Shown: positions 1-9,876 of the stretch, in pieces
How the letters are laid out: each line of letters starts with the position of its first letter
Position numbering within the stretch: the stretch's first letter is position 1
NCBI GenBank assembly: GCA_018822665.1
Contig: JAHJJX010000014.1
Span: 62,001 to 126,000, forward strand
Reading direction: 5' to 3'
From: a bacterium
GTDB taxonomy: Bacteria > Campylobacterota > Campylobacteria > Campylobacterales > Sulfurimonadaceae
Length of the DNA: 64,000 nt
The notes under the pieces: model-generated
What the model saw: only the letters and a program-made list of their open reading frames with translations
Told to the model about the DNA's origin: nothing
Database searches by the model: none
Made by a program: the position numbers and the translations under genes

Positions 1-433
1 CCAAGATAAGAGCTATCGTCTGCGGATGCTCATTGATAATAAAATCTGAAAGCTGTTGAGGCTTAATTTTAGAAAGATAAGAAAAATTTTGAGAATTTTG
101 CATACTTTTTGATAGTTTTTCTAACACTTTTTTAGCCTCTTCGGGTCCCAGAGTTCTATAAAGCAGCTCTCTTGCATACTCCATCCCTCCTGCTGTAATA
201 TATTGACCTGATTGAAAAATAGCATGGAACTCTTCAAGTATCGCTGTTGCAACAGCTTTTTCAATACTTTTATTACTTGCAATAAATTTTGAAACTTCCG
301 TAATTGCATCAATACTCATGTTTGAAAATATTGCTGCGGTTGATTCTTCTCCTAGCTGCAGCAAAAGAATTGCTATTTTCTCCGACATTCCCATTTCATC
401 AAAAGTTGCTTGCTGTGCAGGAGACAAATTCAT
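1..433 (-). CDS. fliG: Flagellar motor switch protein FliG (N-terminal part; gene runs off the left edge)
   Basis: FliG is the rotor protein that joins the FliF MS-ring to the C-ring and takes torque from MotA. The visible ~144 residues start MNLSPAQQATFDEMGMSEK and continue into GEESTAAIFSNMSIDAI and ILLLQLG-type helices, as expected of the FliF-binding N-terminal domain and the start of the middle domain. The torque domain lies outside the window. Its ATG shares one base with the fliF stop codon, so the two are translationally coupled and probably made in a fixed ratio. The fliF-fliG order is universal. High confidence in family; C-terminal integrity cannot be judged. Confidence 0.93.
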   Translation of the reverse strand, partial: MNLSPAQQATFDEMGMSEKIAILLLQLGEESTAAIFSNMSIDAITEVSKFIASNKSIEKAVATAILEEFHAIFQSGQYITAGGMEYARELLYRTLGPEEAKKVLEKLSKSMQNSQNFSYLSKIKPQQLSDFIINEHPQTIALIL

Positions 434-2151
434 TATCTTTCCTTCCCATTTTTAGCTGGTACGCTATCTATTGCTTCTGTTAAAAGGGCTTGAAGCAAGG
501 CGGCGACCTCTTCGGGTCCATCTTCAGCCATCGTTCTAACTTTTTCCAAAAGTACATCATACTTGAGTTCATCTTCATTAAAGCCCTGTCCAACACCCAG
601 CTGTTCTTCAACTTTTTTACGCATTTGCTGAACTTTCTCGATGAGGTCCTCTTCTTCATCATTTTCCAAGTCTAACACGGGTCTCGCAAGAGCATCCTCT
701 TCTTTTGAAACTTCAAGCATTTTTTCTGCAAACGGAGTGATAACTTTTTTGTAAACAACAAGCAATAAAATAAGAACAAAAAGATACTTAAATAGTTCAG
801 AAAAAGGTGCTAAGTACGTTTCGCTAAAGATAACTGCCTTGCTTACACTGTCTTCACCCGCACTAACCCCGTTTCTTTTAAATTGTAAATTTTTTACTGA
901 AACTCTGTCGCCTCTTGCTTCATCAATTCCGATAGAACGGCTTACAAGGGAACTAATAGCCTCCAAATCCGCCTCTTCGAGTGCAGAATATTCCAAGGCA
1001 TCCGTTGCTTTTCCCTCTGCATCAAGTTTGTATTTGTATTTCCCATCCACAATCACCGCCGCATTTATTTTTTTAATTCTTGCGAAACCTGATTTTGTGG
1101 TAGACACGGTTTTACCAACTTCATAGTTCGTGGTTCCCGTATTTTTTTCATATTTTTCACTCGATTGCGTGCCGTTAAGTCCCTGAACCGGTCCTATGTT
1201 ACTCACAGTTCCCGGAACACCGCCAACCTCAGGAGGAGTTCCCCCTTCGCGTTTTTCTTCGCTTATCTGCTCGCTTCTCACAACATTTTCAGGGTCGTAA
1301 CTCTCTGAAGTAGAGTTTTGTATCGAAAAATCAAATTCAATACTTACCTGAGCGACAACCTTATCATCTCCGCCCACAAACGGAGAGATAACCTGAATTA
1401 TCTTTTTTTGTCCTTTTTTTTCTTCTGCCGCTTTAAACTTTTGCTGAACAATCGAAAGCTCGCCCATTTGCGCCATCTCGTCTTCGTCACCTAAAGTTTC
1501 CCCTTCGCTATCCACCAGCATTACATCGCTGGATTTCATTTTTGGAACAGCAGAGGCAATAAGATTTTTTATCCCTCTGATTTGTTTTGAGGAAAGAACC
1601 CTCCCCTCAACAAGACGAACCATAACCGAAGCGCTAGGATCAACTTGCTTAGAGACGAATAATGTGTCTTTTGGTATTGCAAGACTCACGCTTACGGATT
1701 CAATGGGTCCTAGAGAATTAATAGTACGGGAGAGTTCTCCCTCAAGGGCACGAAGATACTTTACATTTTGGTCAAAACTCGTAGCTCCAAACTCTTGGTT
1801 GTCAAAAAGCTCAAAACCGACCCCGCTATCTTTTGGAATTCCTTGTGAAGCGATGGCAATTCTTTGTTTGTAAACTACCTCTTTTGGAACTTTGATAACA
1901 TTGTTATCCATTATTTGGTAAGGGATATTTTCTTTTTCTAATTGTTCAATAACTTTATTTGCATCAGAAGAGCTTAATGAATCAAAAAGAACCACAAACT
2001 TTTTATCGGTATTGCTTTTAGCCGTATACACAACCATAAAAATTAAAAATGCAATAATACCGATAACAGCTGCGGCTATAATTATTTTTTGCTGTCTGGT
2101 GAGCTTTACATAAAGCACAACCAATTGCGAAAAAAGTACCTTAAAGTCCAT
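433..2151 (-). CDS. fliF: Flagellar MS-ring protein FliF
   Basis: FliF forms the membrane ring on which the flagellar motor and export gate assemble. The 572-residue product has a transmembrane helix near residues 23-45, a long periplasmic ring-building region, a second membrane helix near residues 465-485 (YLFVLILLLVVYKK) and an acidic cytoplasmic tail rich in Glu/Asp that binds FliG. Length is normal. I chose the ATG at 2151, behind GGGA; a TTG one codon upstream is also open. It follows hisC by 18 bases, so amino-acid and flagellar genes share a transcription unit here, a gene order I recall from Campylobacter jejuni. Confidence 0.95.
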   Translation of the reverse strand: MDFKVLFSQLVVLYVKLTRQQKIIIAAAVIGIIAFLIFMVVYTAKSNTDKKFVVLFDSLSSSDANKVIEQLEKENIPYQIMDNNVIKVPKEVVYKQRIAIASQGIPKDSGVGFELFDNQEFGATSFDQNVKYLRALEGELSRTINSLGPIESVSVSLAIPKDTLFVSKQVDPSASVMVRLVEGRVLSSKQIRGIKNLIASAVPKMKSSDVMLVDSEGETLGDEDEMAQMGELSIVQQKFKAAEEKKGQKKIIQVISPFVGGDDKVVAQVSIEFDFSIQNSTSESYDPENVVRSEQISEEKREGGTPPEVGGVPGTVSNIGPVQGLNGTQSSEKYEKNTGTTNYEVGKTVSTTKSGFARIKKINAAVIVDGKYKYKLDAEGKATDALEYSALEEADLEAISSLVSRSIGIDEARGDRVSVKNLQFKRNGVSAGEDSVSKAVIFSETYLAPFSELFKYLFVLILLLVVYKKVITPFAEKMLEVSKEEDALARPVLDLENDEEEDLIEKVQQMRKKVEEQLGVGQGFNEDELKYDVLLEKVRTMAEDGPEEVAALLQALLTEAIDSVPAKNGKER

Positions 2152-2169
2152 CAAATTCCCATTTTATAT

Positions 2170-3264
2170 TTAGATTATTTCTAAAAAAAGTTCAAAAAAT
2201 CTACTATTTTGCTCTTTTGTCCCAATAGTAACTCTTATTGCGTTCATATTATAACTGCTTAAATCTCTAACTATCATCCCTTTTTTTAAAAGTTCACGCG
2301 AGAGATGCGATGAATTTTGTGAATCATTTAAACATAAAGTCACAAAATTTGTATAACTCTTTATTATATCTATTTTTTGCTCTTTTGCAAACTCTTCATA
2401 ACGTTTCATCTGTTCAAAATTGCTGGCAATACATTTATTGACAAACTCTTTATCACGCAGGGCAACAGTGGCTGCTTCAAGCGAAAGCGTGGTGATATTA
2501 AAGGGAGGTCTTAGCTTATAAAGCTCTTTTATTATTTTAGAATTTGAGATGCCGTAGCCTACTCGCATGCCGCCAAGACCGTAAGCCTTTGAAAAAGTGC
2601 CAAGATATAAAACATTATCAAATTTTTCCAACAGCTCACGAGGCTGTACTTTTTTATTTTCATCTTTATACGCAGAATATTCCATATAAGCGCCATCTAC
2701 GACTACGAGCGTATCATTATCGATTTTAGATATAAAATCAAATAACTCTTTGGCATCAATAGCATCGCCCGTAGGGTTATTTGGAGTACATAAAAATATA
2801 ATCTCCGGCTTATGCTCAAGATAGAGCTTATAAAACTCATTTAAATCATGCTCTTGCGCACTTGTTCGGATGACCTGCGCTCCAACATGCTTGGCATATA
2901 TCTCATACATTGCAAATGTTATGCTGTTCATTAAAATTTTACTGCCCAAAGACGCTTTTGCATGCACTGCAAACTCAATCACCTGATCACTTCCCGAACC
3001 GATAATGATGTTTTCGTCTTGAATTTCATAGTGGGCACTCAAAGCAGCTTTTAATTTAAACATAGAATCATCCGGGTATAAAGCCATTTTTGAAACTATA
3101 TCACTGACAGAATTTTTCACTAAAGGCGAACATCCGTAAGGGTTTTCATTACTTGCCAGTTTGACAATATCTTTTGCATCTATTCCATATTCACGAACAA
3201 CCAACTCTATGGGCTTTCCCGCTTCATACGTTTTTATATCTTCTAAATGTTTGTTAAACTTCAT
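2170..3264 (-). CDS. hisC: Histidinol-phosphate aminotransferase
   Basis: PLP-dependent class I/II aminotransferase converting imidazole acetol-phosphate and glutamate to histidinol phosphate. The 364-residue protein shows the SNENPYG substrate motif near residue 38, CTPNNPTG near 160, and the PLP lysine in [19 protein letters not shown] near 225. These support the HisC branch, although HisC-like enzymes can also act on aromatic amino acids. It shares one base with the preceding pheA stop, so it could also serve phenylalanine or tyrosine formation after pheA. The other his genes in the window (hisA, hisH) lie 32 kb away, so the pathway is scattered. Confidence 0.92.
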   Translation of the reverse strand: MKFNKHLEDIKTYEAGKPIELVVREYGIDAKDIVKLASNENPYGCSPLVKNSVSDIVSKMALYPDDSMFKLKAALSAHYEIQDENIIIGSGSDQVIEFAVHAKASLGSKILMNSITFAMYEIYAKHVGAQVIRTSAQEHDLNEFYKLYLEHKPEIIFLCTPNNPTGDAIDAKELFDFISKIDNDTLVVVDGAYMEYSAYKDENKKVQPRELLEKFDNVLYLGTFSKAYGLGGMRVGYGISNSKIIKELYKLRPPFNITTLSLEAATVALRDKEFVNKCIASNFEQMKRYEEFAKEQKIDIIKSYTNFVTLCLNDSQNSSHLSRELLKKGMIVRDLSSYNMNAIRVTIGTKEQNSRFFELFLEII

Positions 3265-4343
3265 TATTCGCCTTTAGCATAGCTTCCAAGCCATGTTACC
3301 TCTCCCTTGTGCTTGGAGAGTACTCTTTGAATTGCTTCACCGTCAATATGCCCGTAAAAATCTATAAAAAACCAATATCCAAAACCGCTTTCATCTTTGG
3401 ATGGACGAGACTCAATTTTAGATAAATTTATTTTTTCTTCATCAAAATCTTGTAAAAAGTGAACTAAAGAGCCGGCTTTTACAGCATCTTTTAATCGAAC
3501 TAAAATTGAAGTTTTATCGTCTTCACTCATCGCATTTTTAAAATCGCTCAAAATGACAAACCGCGTATGGCTGTCATGCTCATCCTCTATATTGTCGAAC
3601 ATTCTTGGAACACCGTAAAGTTTAGCAGCTATATGAGAGCAAATCGCAGCAGATTTCGGCTCATCCGCGGCAAGTATTGCCGCTTTTGCCGTTGACTCTA
3701 CCGGAATAAGCTCTATATTTACAAGTCCATGCTCTGAGAGAAATTCTCTACATTGGCCAAAACCTTTATCTTTTGAATAAATTTTAGTAATATCATCAAG
3801 TTTTCTGGCCTTCGTTGCAAAAGACATGTGAATAGGCATATAAAGTTCTGCAACAATTTTGACAGAACTTTTTGCAAGTAAATCAAGTGTTTCCCCCACA
3901 ATTCCGTCTCTGGAATTTTCAATAGGAACAACTCCGAATTTTGCACGTTTTGCCTCGAGTGTCTTAAATACAGACTGAATAGAGTTAAGGGACAAATAGT
4001 CGCTCATCCCGCCAAAACGGCTCTCCGCAGCTTGATGGGTAAAACTCCCCTCTGGCCCTAAAAAGGCTATGCGTTCGGGTAGTTCCAAATTTCTGGCAAC
4101 TGCAAAAATCTCTAAATATATCGCTTCGATGGCACCCTTGTTTAAAACCCAATTATTTTCTTTACTCTTTTTGGTAAGTCTTTCAATGATGGCTTTTTCT
4201 CTCTCGGGTCTGTAAACGGCCGTGCCTGTGTTATGTTTTATCTCACCGACTCTTTCTACAACCTTCATTCTTTTGTTGAGCAGTTCCAATATTTCATTAT
4301 CAATCGTATCGATTGCCAATCTACACTCTTCTAAAGTATTCAT
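3264..4343 (-). CDS. pheA: Bifunctional chorismate mutase / prephenate dehydratase
   Basis: Makes phenylpyruvate from chorismate in phenylalanine synthesis. Order of domains in 359 residues: AroQ-type chorismate mutase (about 1-85, with [15 protein letters not shown]), prephenate dehydratase (about 92-270, starting [15 protein letters not shown], with [11 protein letters not shown] and the catalytic HTRF of DSHTRFVIL), and a C-terminal ACT domain (about 283-355, containing ESRPSKD) that normally gives phenylalanine feedback inhibition. ATG start overlaps the upstream HAD gene stop by four bases (ATGA). No odd residues seen. Confidence 0.95.
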   Translation of the reverse strand: MNTLEECRLAIDTIDNEILELLNKRMKVVERVGEIKHNTGTAVYRPEREKAIIERLTKKSKENNWVLNKGAIEAIYLEIFAVARNLELPERIAFLGPEGSFTHQAAESRFGGMSDYLSLNSIQSVFKTLEAKRAKFGVVPIENSRDGIVGETLDLLAKSSVKIVAELYMPIHMSFATKARKLDDITKIYSKDKGFGQCREFLSEHGLVNIELIPVESTAKAAILAADEPKSAAICSHIAAKLYGVPRMFDNIEDEHDSHTRFVILSDFKNAMSEDDKTSILVRLKDAVKAGSLVHFLQDFDEEKINLSKIESRPSKDESGFGYWFFIDFYGHIDGEAIQRVLSKHKGEVTWLGSYAKGE

Positions 4344-5116
4344 ATTGCCTCCAAAATTTCATGCATATTGCTATAAACCGCATCCGGTCGCAGGTGAGGT
4401 TTTAAAGAAGGAACAATTTCCTCTGCGCTTTTATACTTTCCGCTGAGTACAAAAACGGTATTCATTCCCATCTCTTTTGCTCCTCCCAAATCACCTTTTA
4501 CGTCATCGCTTATGATAGTAATGTCACTGAACTCGGCATGTGGAACTTGGGTTTTGAGTCTTTTTAAACCCTCTTCATAAAATGCACTGCTGGGCTTGCC
4601 CACAACTTCATAAGAAGTGGATGTGGCGAATTCTAAGAGCTTTAGAATTGCTCCGACACCGGGGTATCGTTTGGAATGTTTTGCATAAATAGATGTTTCA
4701 TGCATCCCGACCAAAGAGGCGCCTGCTAATAATAAATCTATCATTTGTGCGAATTCGTCAAAAGTATAATTGTCTTTCACGGACACCAAAACAGTTTGAG
4801 GATTTGCATAATTTAGAACATAGCCCATGCTCTCCAAAACATCCAAAAATTCTTGAGTACCATAGGCGGCAACCGCTTCTTTGGAAACTTTGGATTCTAA
4901 AATCATTAAAGGGTCCAAATAAGAAGAGAGCGTAAAATCAAACCCTATGGAGTTCAAATATGCCAAAAAATCTTTTGATGTATGCTTCGTATTGTTTGTG
5001 ATAACCATATAAGGAATTTTCTTCCCATTAAGCATATCTATAAACTCCCTGCTGCCCCCAAGAGGAGATTTGTCTTCATCACTAATCAAAGTGCCTTGAA
5101 CATCTATAAAATACAA
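4340..5116 (-). CDS. HAD-superfamily phosphatase (NagD-like)
   Basis: Predicted cytosolic phosphatase of the HAD IIA (NagD/PGP) type, 258 residues. It opens with YFIDVQGTLISDEDKSPLGG, the first HAD motif; note D-V-Q-G-T where the family has DxDGT, so the usual second Asp is Gln. ITNNTKHTS is motif II, VGKPSSAFYEE gives the lysine motif, and DDVKGDLGGAKEMG the last acidic motif. The start is TTG, supported by a strong GGAGG seven bases upstream; no better ATG exists. Substrate unknown. The D-to-Q change could lower phosphomonoesterase activity because that Asp acts as general acid/base in the family (established knowledge; effect here is inference). Confidence 0.8.
   Translation of the reverse strand: MYFIDVQGTLISDEDKSPLGGSREFIDMLNGKKIPYMVITNNTKHTSKDFLAYLNSIGFDFTLSSYLDPLMILESKVSKEAVAAYGTQEFLDVLESMGYVLNYANPQTVLVSVKDNYTFDEFAQMIDLLLAGASLVGMHETSIYAKHSKRYPGVGAILKLLEFATSTSYEVVGKPSSAFYEEGLKRLKTQVPHAEFSDITIISDDVKGDLGGAKEMGMNTVFVLSGKYKSAEEIVPSLKPHLRPDAVYSNMHEILEAI
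4535..4544 (+). repeat. DUS-like 10-mer GGCATGTGGA, site 1
   Basis: In the HAD gene, gene strand encodes VPHAEF. Followed by ACTTGG. Confidence 0.9.
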
Positions 5117-5162
5117 ATAAATACCTCCGCTAAAAACTAAGTCTAAAACTTCAAAAAATTTC

Positions 5163-6368
5163 TTATAAAAAATCTTTTTCTAAAGCAATCAAATCTTCAA
5201 AACTCTCACGAGAACGAATCATTTTCGCTGTGTTGCCTTTGATGGCAATTTCTGCACTTCGTCCTCTTGTATTGTAGTTGCTGCCCATACCAAAACCGTA
5301 GGCTCCGGCACTGTGAACAACAAGCAAATCGTTATGTTCTAGCTTCGGCAAAGTGTAGTTTTTAGCTAAAAAATCGCCGCTTTCACAAACAGGCCCAACA
5401 ATATCTGCTTTACTCTCAGCCGATTTACTTTCGGTAATTGCTTCTATTTTGTGATATGCGTTATACAAGCTAGGACGAATCAGGTCATTCATCGCACCAT
5501 CCACCACAACAAATCTTTTTTGGCCATTTTGCTTTTCATATAAAACTTTTGTAAGAAAGTAACCTGCATTGGCCGTTAAAAATCTTCCGGGTTCACAAAT
5601 AACCGTCAAATCAAGCGCTGTCAAAGTTGAGAGAATCGCTTGCGCATAGTCATAAGGTTTGATTGTAACTTCATTGTTGTACTGCACTCCAAGTCCGCCG
5701 CCGATATCAAAAAACTTCAATTCTATGTTTATCGTTGAGAGTGAACGAACCAAATCGGCAACGATTATAGCTGCCTCACGGATAGGTTCAAGCTCTGTGA
5801 GTTGGGAGCCGATATGAAAATGGATGCCGACCGGGTCTAAATGGGCGGAGTTTTTTGCAAAAATATACATTCTTTTTGCGCTGTTCAAATCTACTCCGAA
5901 CTTATTATCATGAAGTCCTGTTGAAATATAAGGGTGCGTTTTTGGGTCAATATTGGGATTAACGCGAACACTTATCCGGCATGTGGAATTTAATTCTTTT
6001 GCAATGAGTTCCACCCGTCCAAGTTCAGCTTCGCTCTCAACATTAATATAAAGTATATCTTTTTGGATTGCTTCTTTTATCTCATCATCACTTTTGCCGA
6101 CCCCGGAAAAAATAATTTTATAGCTTGGCACACCTGCTAAAAATGCACGGCGGACTTCGCCGATTGAAACACAATCCGCCCCGCTTCCCATATCTGCAAA
6201 ATGTTTAACGATGCTTAAATTTGAATTTGCTTTTACGGCGTACGCCAAGATTGACTTTCTTCCTTTAAAGGCTTCTTTGAGCGCATTATACTGAGCGCTC
6301 ATGTAATCTAAATCGTACACATACAAAGGTGTCTTATATTCACTTGCCAATTCTTTAAAATTTATCAT
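5163..6368 (-). CDS. lysA: Diaminopimelate decarboxylase
   Basis: Last step of lysine biosynthesis: meso-diaminopimelate to L-lysine. PLP-dependent fold III enzyme, 401 residues. ILAYAVKANSN near residue 41 holds the PLP lysine, FDIGGGLGVQY is the glycine-rich phosphate loop, CEPGRFLTANAG and GPVCESGDFLA supply substrate and active-site residues including the interdomain Cys. ATG is preceded by AGGA at five bases. It is separated by 46 bases from the next gene. One DUS-like 10-mer lies inside at 5978. Confidence 0.95.
   Translation of the reverse strand: MINFKELASEYKTPLYVYDLDYMSAQYNALKEAFKGRKSILAYAVKANSNLSIVKHFADMGSGADCVSIGEVRRAFLAGVPSYKIIFSGVGKSDDEIKEAIQKDILYINVESEAELGRVELIAKELNSTCRISVRVNPNIDPKTHPYISTGLHDNKFGVDLNSAKRMYIFAKNSAHLDPVGIHFHIGSQLTELEPIREAAIIVADLVRSLSTINIELKFFDIGGGLGVQYNNEVTIKPYDYAQAILSTLTALDLTVICEPGRFLTANAGYFLTKVLYEKQNGQKRFVVVDGAMNDLIRPSLYNAYHKIEAITESKSAESKADIVGPVCESGDFLAKNYTLPKLEHNDLLVVHSAGAYGFGMGSNYNTRGRSAEIAIKGNTAKMIRSRESFEDLIALEKDFL
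5978..5987 (+). repeat. DUS-like 10-mer, site 2
   Basis: In lysA, encodes STCR. Followed by ATTT. Confidence 0.9.
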
Positions 6369-6419
6369 AAGAATCCTAACTGATTTTTTTGCGATTGTAC
6401 CAAAAATGTACTTATATTT

Positions 6420-7490
6420 TTATGTGGGCAAACGAAATTTTCTCCATTGCCATGAAGCAATAAAAAATAAAATTACAACCGGAGCAATCACCCCTATTTC
6501 GCTTGGAATAGTTTTATTGTTCGATAATTCAATTAACATAAACAAAATTCCCCATACTAAAAGCGTTGCTAAAATAGCACCAAAACTAAACAATGAAACA
6601 TTCAAAAATCTGGGACTGATTGGCACAAAAAAGAAAATGATTACAACCAGACACGGAACAAAAAAAGGATAAATAAATATCTTATACAAGGCTCCTTTGA
6701 TACTGCTCGTATTGACATTTTGGTTCCTTAAAAGAAAAAGCGCATCAATTGCATCTTTAATTGTAAAATTCACCTTGCCTTCATACACTTGGTCTAACAT
6801 CTTTGGACGGAACCCTTCTAACATCTCCAAATCTTTTGCATTTGTTACTTTAATGCCGAGTGATTCAAAACTGAGATCATCAGGTTTGGTAATAATGTCT
6901 GCCTTTTTTATGAACCAAGCCTCATCTCTGTAAACGGCGGAAGAAGCAACAATAACCTCTTTAAGGGAGTTGTTTTTAACACTAAAAATACGTATCCCTT
7001 CAGCTTTTTCCTGAAGCGGCAGCATTTTTGAGAAGTAAACAAATTTGTCTTTATATGTAAAAAAAAGGTCGCGTGTCGGACTCAAATATTCTGCATTTTT
7101 TCTAATATTATTTGAATACTCATCGGCTCTTGAAAAACTGCTGAGTGAATGCAGCGCGATAAATATCACAACGACAACCGTGGAAACAACCACAAAAGGG
7201 CGCAAAACGTCTATTCTTGAATAACCCAAAGAGTAAAATGAAACAAGGGCGTTTGAGCGGATTAAAAATATTTTAGTAGAAATCATTGCAAAAACAAGGG
7301 CCAGAGGCAAAAGCATATCCAGAGCAAAAAAAGCTTTGTAAACAATGTAAATGAGAACCAGATTTGCAGAGTTAGAGAGTTGGTCTGCATTTTCCATATA
7401 ATCAAAACCGACCAAAAACAGAACCAGAGCCAGTAAAATAACTGAAAAATATTTTATGTAATGAAAAGAGATGTATTTAAATGCTAACAT
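6420..7490 (-). CDS. lptG: LptF/LptG-family lipopolysaccharide export permease
   Basis: Inner-membrane permease of the YjgP/YjgQ family, which extracts lipopolysaccharide and passes it to the Lpt bridge. The 356 residues show three N-terminal membrane segments (about 10-30, 45-75, 95-118), a periplasmic beta-jellyroll region (about 125-260), and three C-terminal segments (270-350), the normal LptF/G layout. The G versus F choice rests on the gene order pth-lptG-lysA recalled from Campylobacter, so the symbol is less sure than the family. It begins after pth with 25 bases between. Confidence 0.85.
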   Translation of the reverse strand: MLAFKYISFHYIKYFSVILLALVLFLVGFDYMENADQLSNSANLVLIYIVYKAFFALDMLLPLALVFAMISTKIFLIRSNALVSFYSLGYSRIDVLRPFVVVSTVVVVIFIALHSLSSFSRADEYSNNIRKNAEYLSPTRDLFFTYKDKFVYFSKMLPLQEKAEGIRIFSVKNNSLKEVIVASSAVYRDEAWFIKKADIITKPDDLSFESLGIKVTNAKDLEMLEGFRPKMLDQVYEGKVNFTIKDAIDALFLLRNQNVNTSSIKGALYKIFIYPFFVPCLVVIIFFFVPISPRFLNVSLFSFGAILATLLVWGILFMLIELSNNKTIPSEIGVIAPVVILFFIASWQWRKFRLPT

Positions 7491-7515
7491 ATACGTCCGT
7501 TAATAAAATTAGGTG

Positions 7516-8076
7516 TTATTTTAGCTGAAATTTTTTAATTGTATATTTTGAGCTTACATCTTCCAAAGTATTGTCTAAAAGTGACTCGACCGCGTCACAG
7601 GCTTGAGAAATCCAAGTTTCAAGATGTTTTTTTTCTTCTTCATTAAATTCACTCAAAACATACGAGGCTACTTCACCTTTGTGTTCAGGTTTTGCAATAC
7701 CCATTCGCACTCTTATATATTCTTTTGAAATTTTTTCATCAGCCGATTTGAGGCCGTTATGTCCTCCGTGTCCTCCGCCAAGTTTAAATCTTATTGTGCC
7801 AAAAGGCAAATCCAAATCATCGTGAATTACAATCACCTTATCAATTTTATAAAAATTTTTTACGGCTTGTATAGATTCACCTGAGAGATTCATATAGGTA
7901 AGTGGTTTTAAAAGAAAATTTTGGGAAAATTTAAAAAGCTCACCTTTAAATGAGCCGCTTGAAGAAAGTTTGGAAGCTTTGTGACGAAAAACAAGGGCAT
8001 CCACGACCATAAAACCGATGTTATGGCGAGTTTTTTCATAAGTCGGTCCAGGATTTCCCAGTCCGACTATAAGCAT
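7516..8076 (-). CDS. pth: Peptidyl-tRNA hydrolase
   Basis: Releases tRNA from peptidyl-tRNA that drops off ribosomes. 186 residues, typical length. Seen: MLIVGLGNPGPTYEKTRHNIG with the catalytic His of RHNIG, LTYMNLSG with the substrate-binding Asn, VIVIHDDLDLPFG with the catalytic Asp, and GGGHGGHNGLKS. Starts directly after the rplY stop (two bases between), a common pairing of ribosome-linked genes. Confidence 0.96.
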   Translation of the reverse strand: MLIVGLGNPGPTYEKTRHNIGFMVVDALVFRHKASKLSSSGSFKGELFKFSQNFLLKPLTYMNLSGESIQAVKNFYKIDKVIVIHDDLDLPFGTIRFKLGGGHGGHNGLKSADEKISKEYIRVRMGIAKPEHKGEVASYVLSEFNEEEKKHLETWISQACDAVESLLDNTLEDVSSKYTIKKFQLK

Positions 8077-8078
8077 GA

Positions 8079-8615
8079 TTATTTAGCTTTAATGATACTT
8101 ATTACAGCTACACGATCAGAATCTGTAAATGTAATATTTTCAACTTTAGCTAAATCACGGATAAGTTTAGAATCACCAACATCCATTTTAGTAACGTCTA
8201 CATTGATTGCAGCAGGAAGGTTTTCAATTGTAGCTTTTACTCTTAAACGAGGTTTTGAAATATTTACAAGACCTTTGTTTTTAAGACCTATTGCGCTCCC
8301 TTGTGCAACTACAGGAACATGATAATGCGTTACAACACCTGGTTGTGCCACCATTAAATCAACGTGTAAAAGTTTCCCCGTTACCGGGTGTGCTTCATAT
8401 GATTGAACAACAACATTCATCTCTTTACCATTCAATGATACCGGGAATGCTAAAGTTTCTTTGTTGCGAACAGTACGGATATACTCATTTTCTTTGAATG
8501 CAGCGTTGATATTCTCAAGCCCTTTTCCGTAAACGTTTGCAATTAGATAACCATCACAACGCAATGCCTTTGTTCCGGCTTTGCTTATACTCTCTCTAAT
8601 TATGCCTTCTAACAT
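8079..8615 (-). CDS. rplY: 50S ribosomal protein L25 (CTC family)
   Basis: Binds 5S rRNA in the large subunit. The 178-residue product has the N-terminal L25 beta-barrel (about 1-92) followed by the C-terminal TL5/CTC domain (about 95-178), the longer form common outside enterics. The ATG has AAGGA upstream at a good distance. First gene of the minus-strand block down to fliG, so the promoter for that block probably sits in the 73 bases upstream. Confidence 0.94.
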   Translation of the reverse strand: MLEGIIRESISKAGTKALRCDGYLIANVYGKGLENINAAFKENEYIRTVRNKETLAFPVSLNGKEMNVVVQSYEAHPVTGKLLHVDLMVAQPGVVTHYHVPVVAQGSAIGLKNKGLVNISKPRLRVKATIENLPAAINVDVTKMDVGDSKLIRDLAKVENITFTDSDRVAVISIIKAK

Positions 8616-8643
8616 ATTAAGTCCTTAAATAAAAATGAGTGGA

Positions 8644-8649
8644 ATTGTA
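8644..8649 (-). promoter_or_regulatory. Candidate -10 box upstream of rplY
   Basis: On the minus strand TACAAT lies 29 bases before the rplY ATG inside an A/T-rich stretch. Campylobacterota sigma-70 promoters usually have a -10 box and poor -35 boxes, which fits. Weak evidence. Confidence 0.35.
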
Positions 8650-8688
8650 CTTAAATAAGCTTTAAAATCGGTTAAAATTTAAACTCTA

Positions 8689-9876
8689 TTACTTTAAATC
8701 AAAAATATCATTACTCTCTTTTGTTTCAATTTTTTTAGCTTCTAGCGGCTCCTTATGTTCAGAAGCCTGTCCTGTATTGAGACCGCTCATTTTAAGTTCT
8801 AAATCCGATGCGCTTGTCGCGTTATCTTTTGCTTTGTCTTTTGAGATAATTCCCTCATTGTATAAATCAAATATAGCCTGATCGAAACTTTGTGATTTAT
8901 AATACTCTCTTCCTTTTTCAATGGCATCTTTAATCTCATAATCACGATTTTCCATAATTAACTTTTCAATCGTAGGGGTACGTACCAATATTTCCATAGC
9001 TGCACGTCGTCCGCCGTCTACTGTTTGGATTAACCTTTGGGAAATAATTCCCTGTATTACCCCCGCCAGCGAATTTCTGACACGATTTTGTTCTTCTATC
9101 GGAAAGGTGGCAATAATACGGTTTATCGTCTCTTTTGCATCCACGGTATGCAAAGTTGAAAACACTAAGTGCCCCGTATCCGCAGCATGAAGGGCAAGAT
9201 TGATTGTTTCTCTGTCACGCATCTCTCCAACTAAAATAATATCCGGGTCTTCACGCAGTGCCGCCCTTAAAGCTCTCGTAAAAGAGAGTGTATCTTGACC
9301 CACCGAGCGTTGATTGATGATGCAACCCCTGTCTTTGTGAACAAATTCAATAGGGTCTTCAATCGTTATGATATGCTTTTTTTTTGTTAGATTTATTTGA
9401 TTAATCAATGCGGCAAGTGTTGTAGATTTACCGCTCCCCGTCACCCCCGTCACTAGGACAAGTCCTCTTTCTTTTTGGGTAAAAGTATTCATAACTTCAG
9501 GAAAATACAAATCTTCCATAGTCGGTATTTTTATCGGGATAACACGAAAAACAGCAGATACTCCATCCATTTGAAAAAATATATTCACGCGAAAACGGTT
9601 TTTTTCATCAAAGGCATACACCATATCAAGCTCTTTTTGCTCGACAAACTCCGCATATCTTCCTCTTAAAAGCTCTTTGGAAAAAATCAAGGCATCATCT
9701 TTTGAAAAAACACCGCCTGCAAACTGCACGATATTACCGTTTATTCTTGCACGGATGACGGCATTTGCCTTAAGATGAAGGTCACTTCCCCCTACCTCTA
9801 TTAGTTTTTTCAAATGAGCCCGTACTTTTTTTAACTGCTCAAACGATAACTGACTTACGTCTACTTCCTTGTCCAT
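8689..9876 (-). CDS. pilT: PilT-type type IV pilus retraction ATPase
   Basis: Hexameric ATPase at the base of type IV pili that drives retraction, used in twitching and DNA uptake. 395 residues. The N-terminal PAS-like domain holds GGSDLHLKAN; then Walker A GVTGSGKSTTLAAL near 137-150, the Asp box TIEDPIEFVHKD, Walker B REDPDIILVGEMRDRETI, and the His box STLHTVDAKETINR. FDLYNEGIISKDKA and the following segment match the PilT end, after which there is a ~35-residue charged tail longer than the family norm. Overlaps the tal stop by one base. PilU is the alternative. With dprA 6 kb away and the DUS-like repeats, a role in transformation is plausible (inference). Confidence 0.88.
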   Translation of the reverse strand: MDKEVDVSQLSFEQLKKVRAHLKKLIEVGGSDLHLKANAVIRARINGNIVQFAGGVFSKDDALIFSKELLRGRYAEFVEQKELDMVYAFDEKNRFRVNIFFQMDGVSAVFRVIPIKIPTMEDLYFPEVMNTFTQKERGLVLVTGVTGSGKSTTLAALINQINLTKKKHIITIEDPIEFVHKDRGCIINQRSVGQDTLSFTRALRAALREDPDIILVGEMRDRETINLALHAADTGHLVFSTLHTVDAKETINRIIATFPIEEQNRVRNSLAGVIQGIISQRLIQTVDGGRRAAMEILVRTPTIEKLIMENRDYEIKDAIEKGREYYKSQSFDQAIFDLYNEGIISKDKAKDNATSASDLELKMSGLNTGQASEHKEPLEAKKIETKESNDIFDLK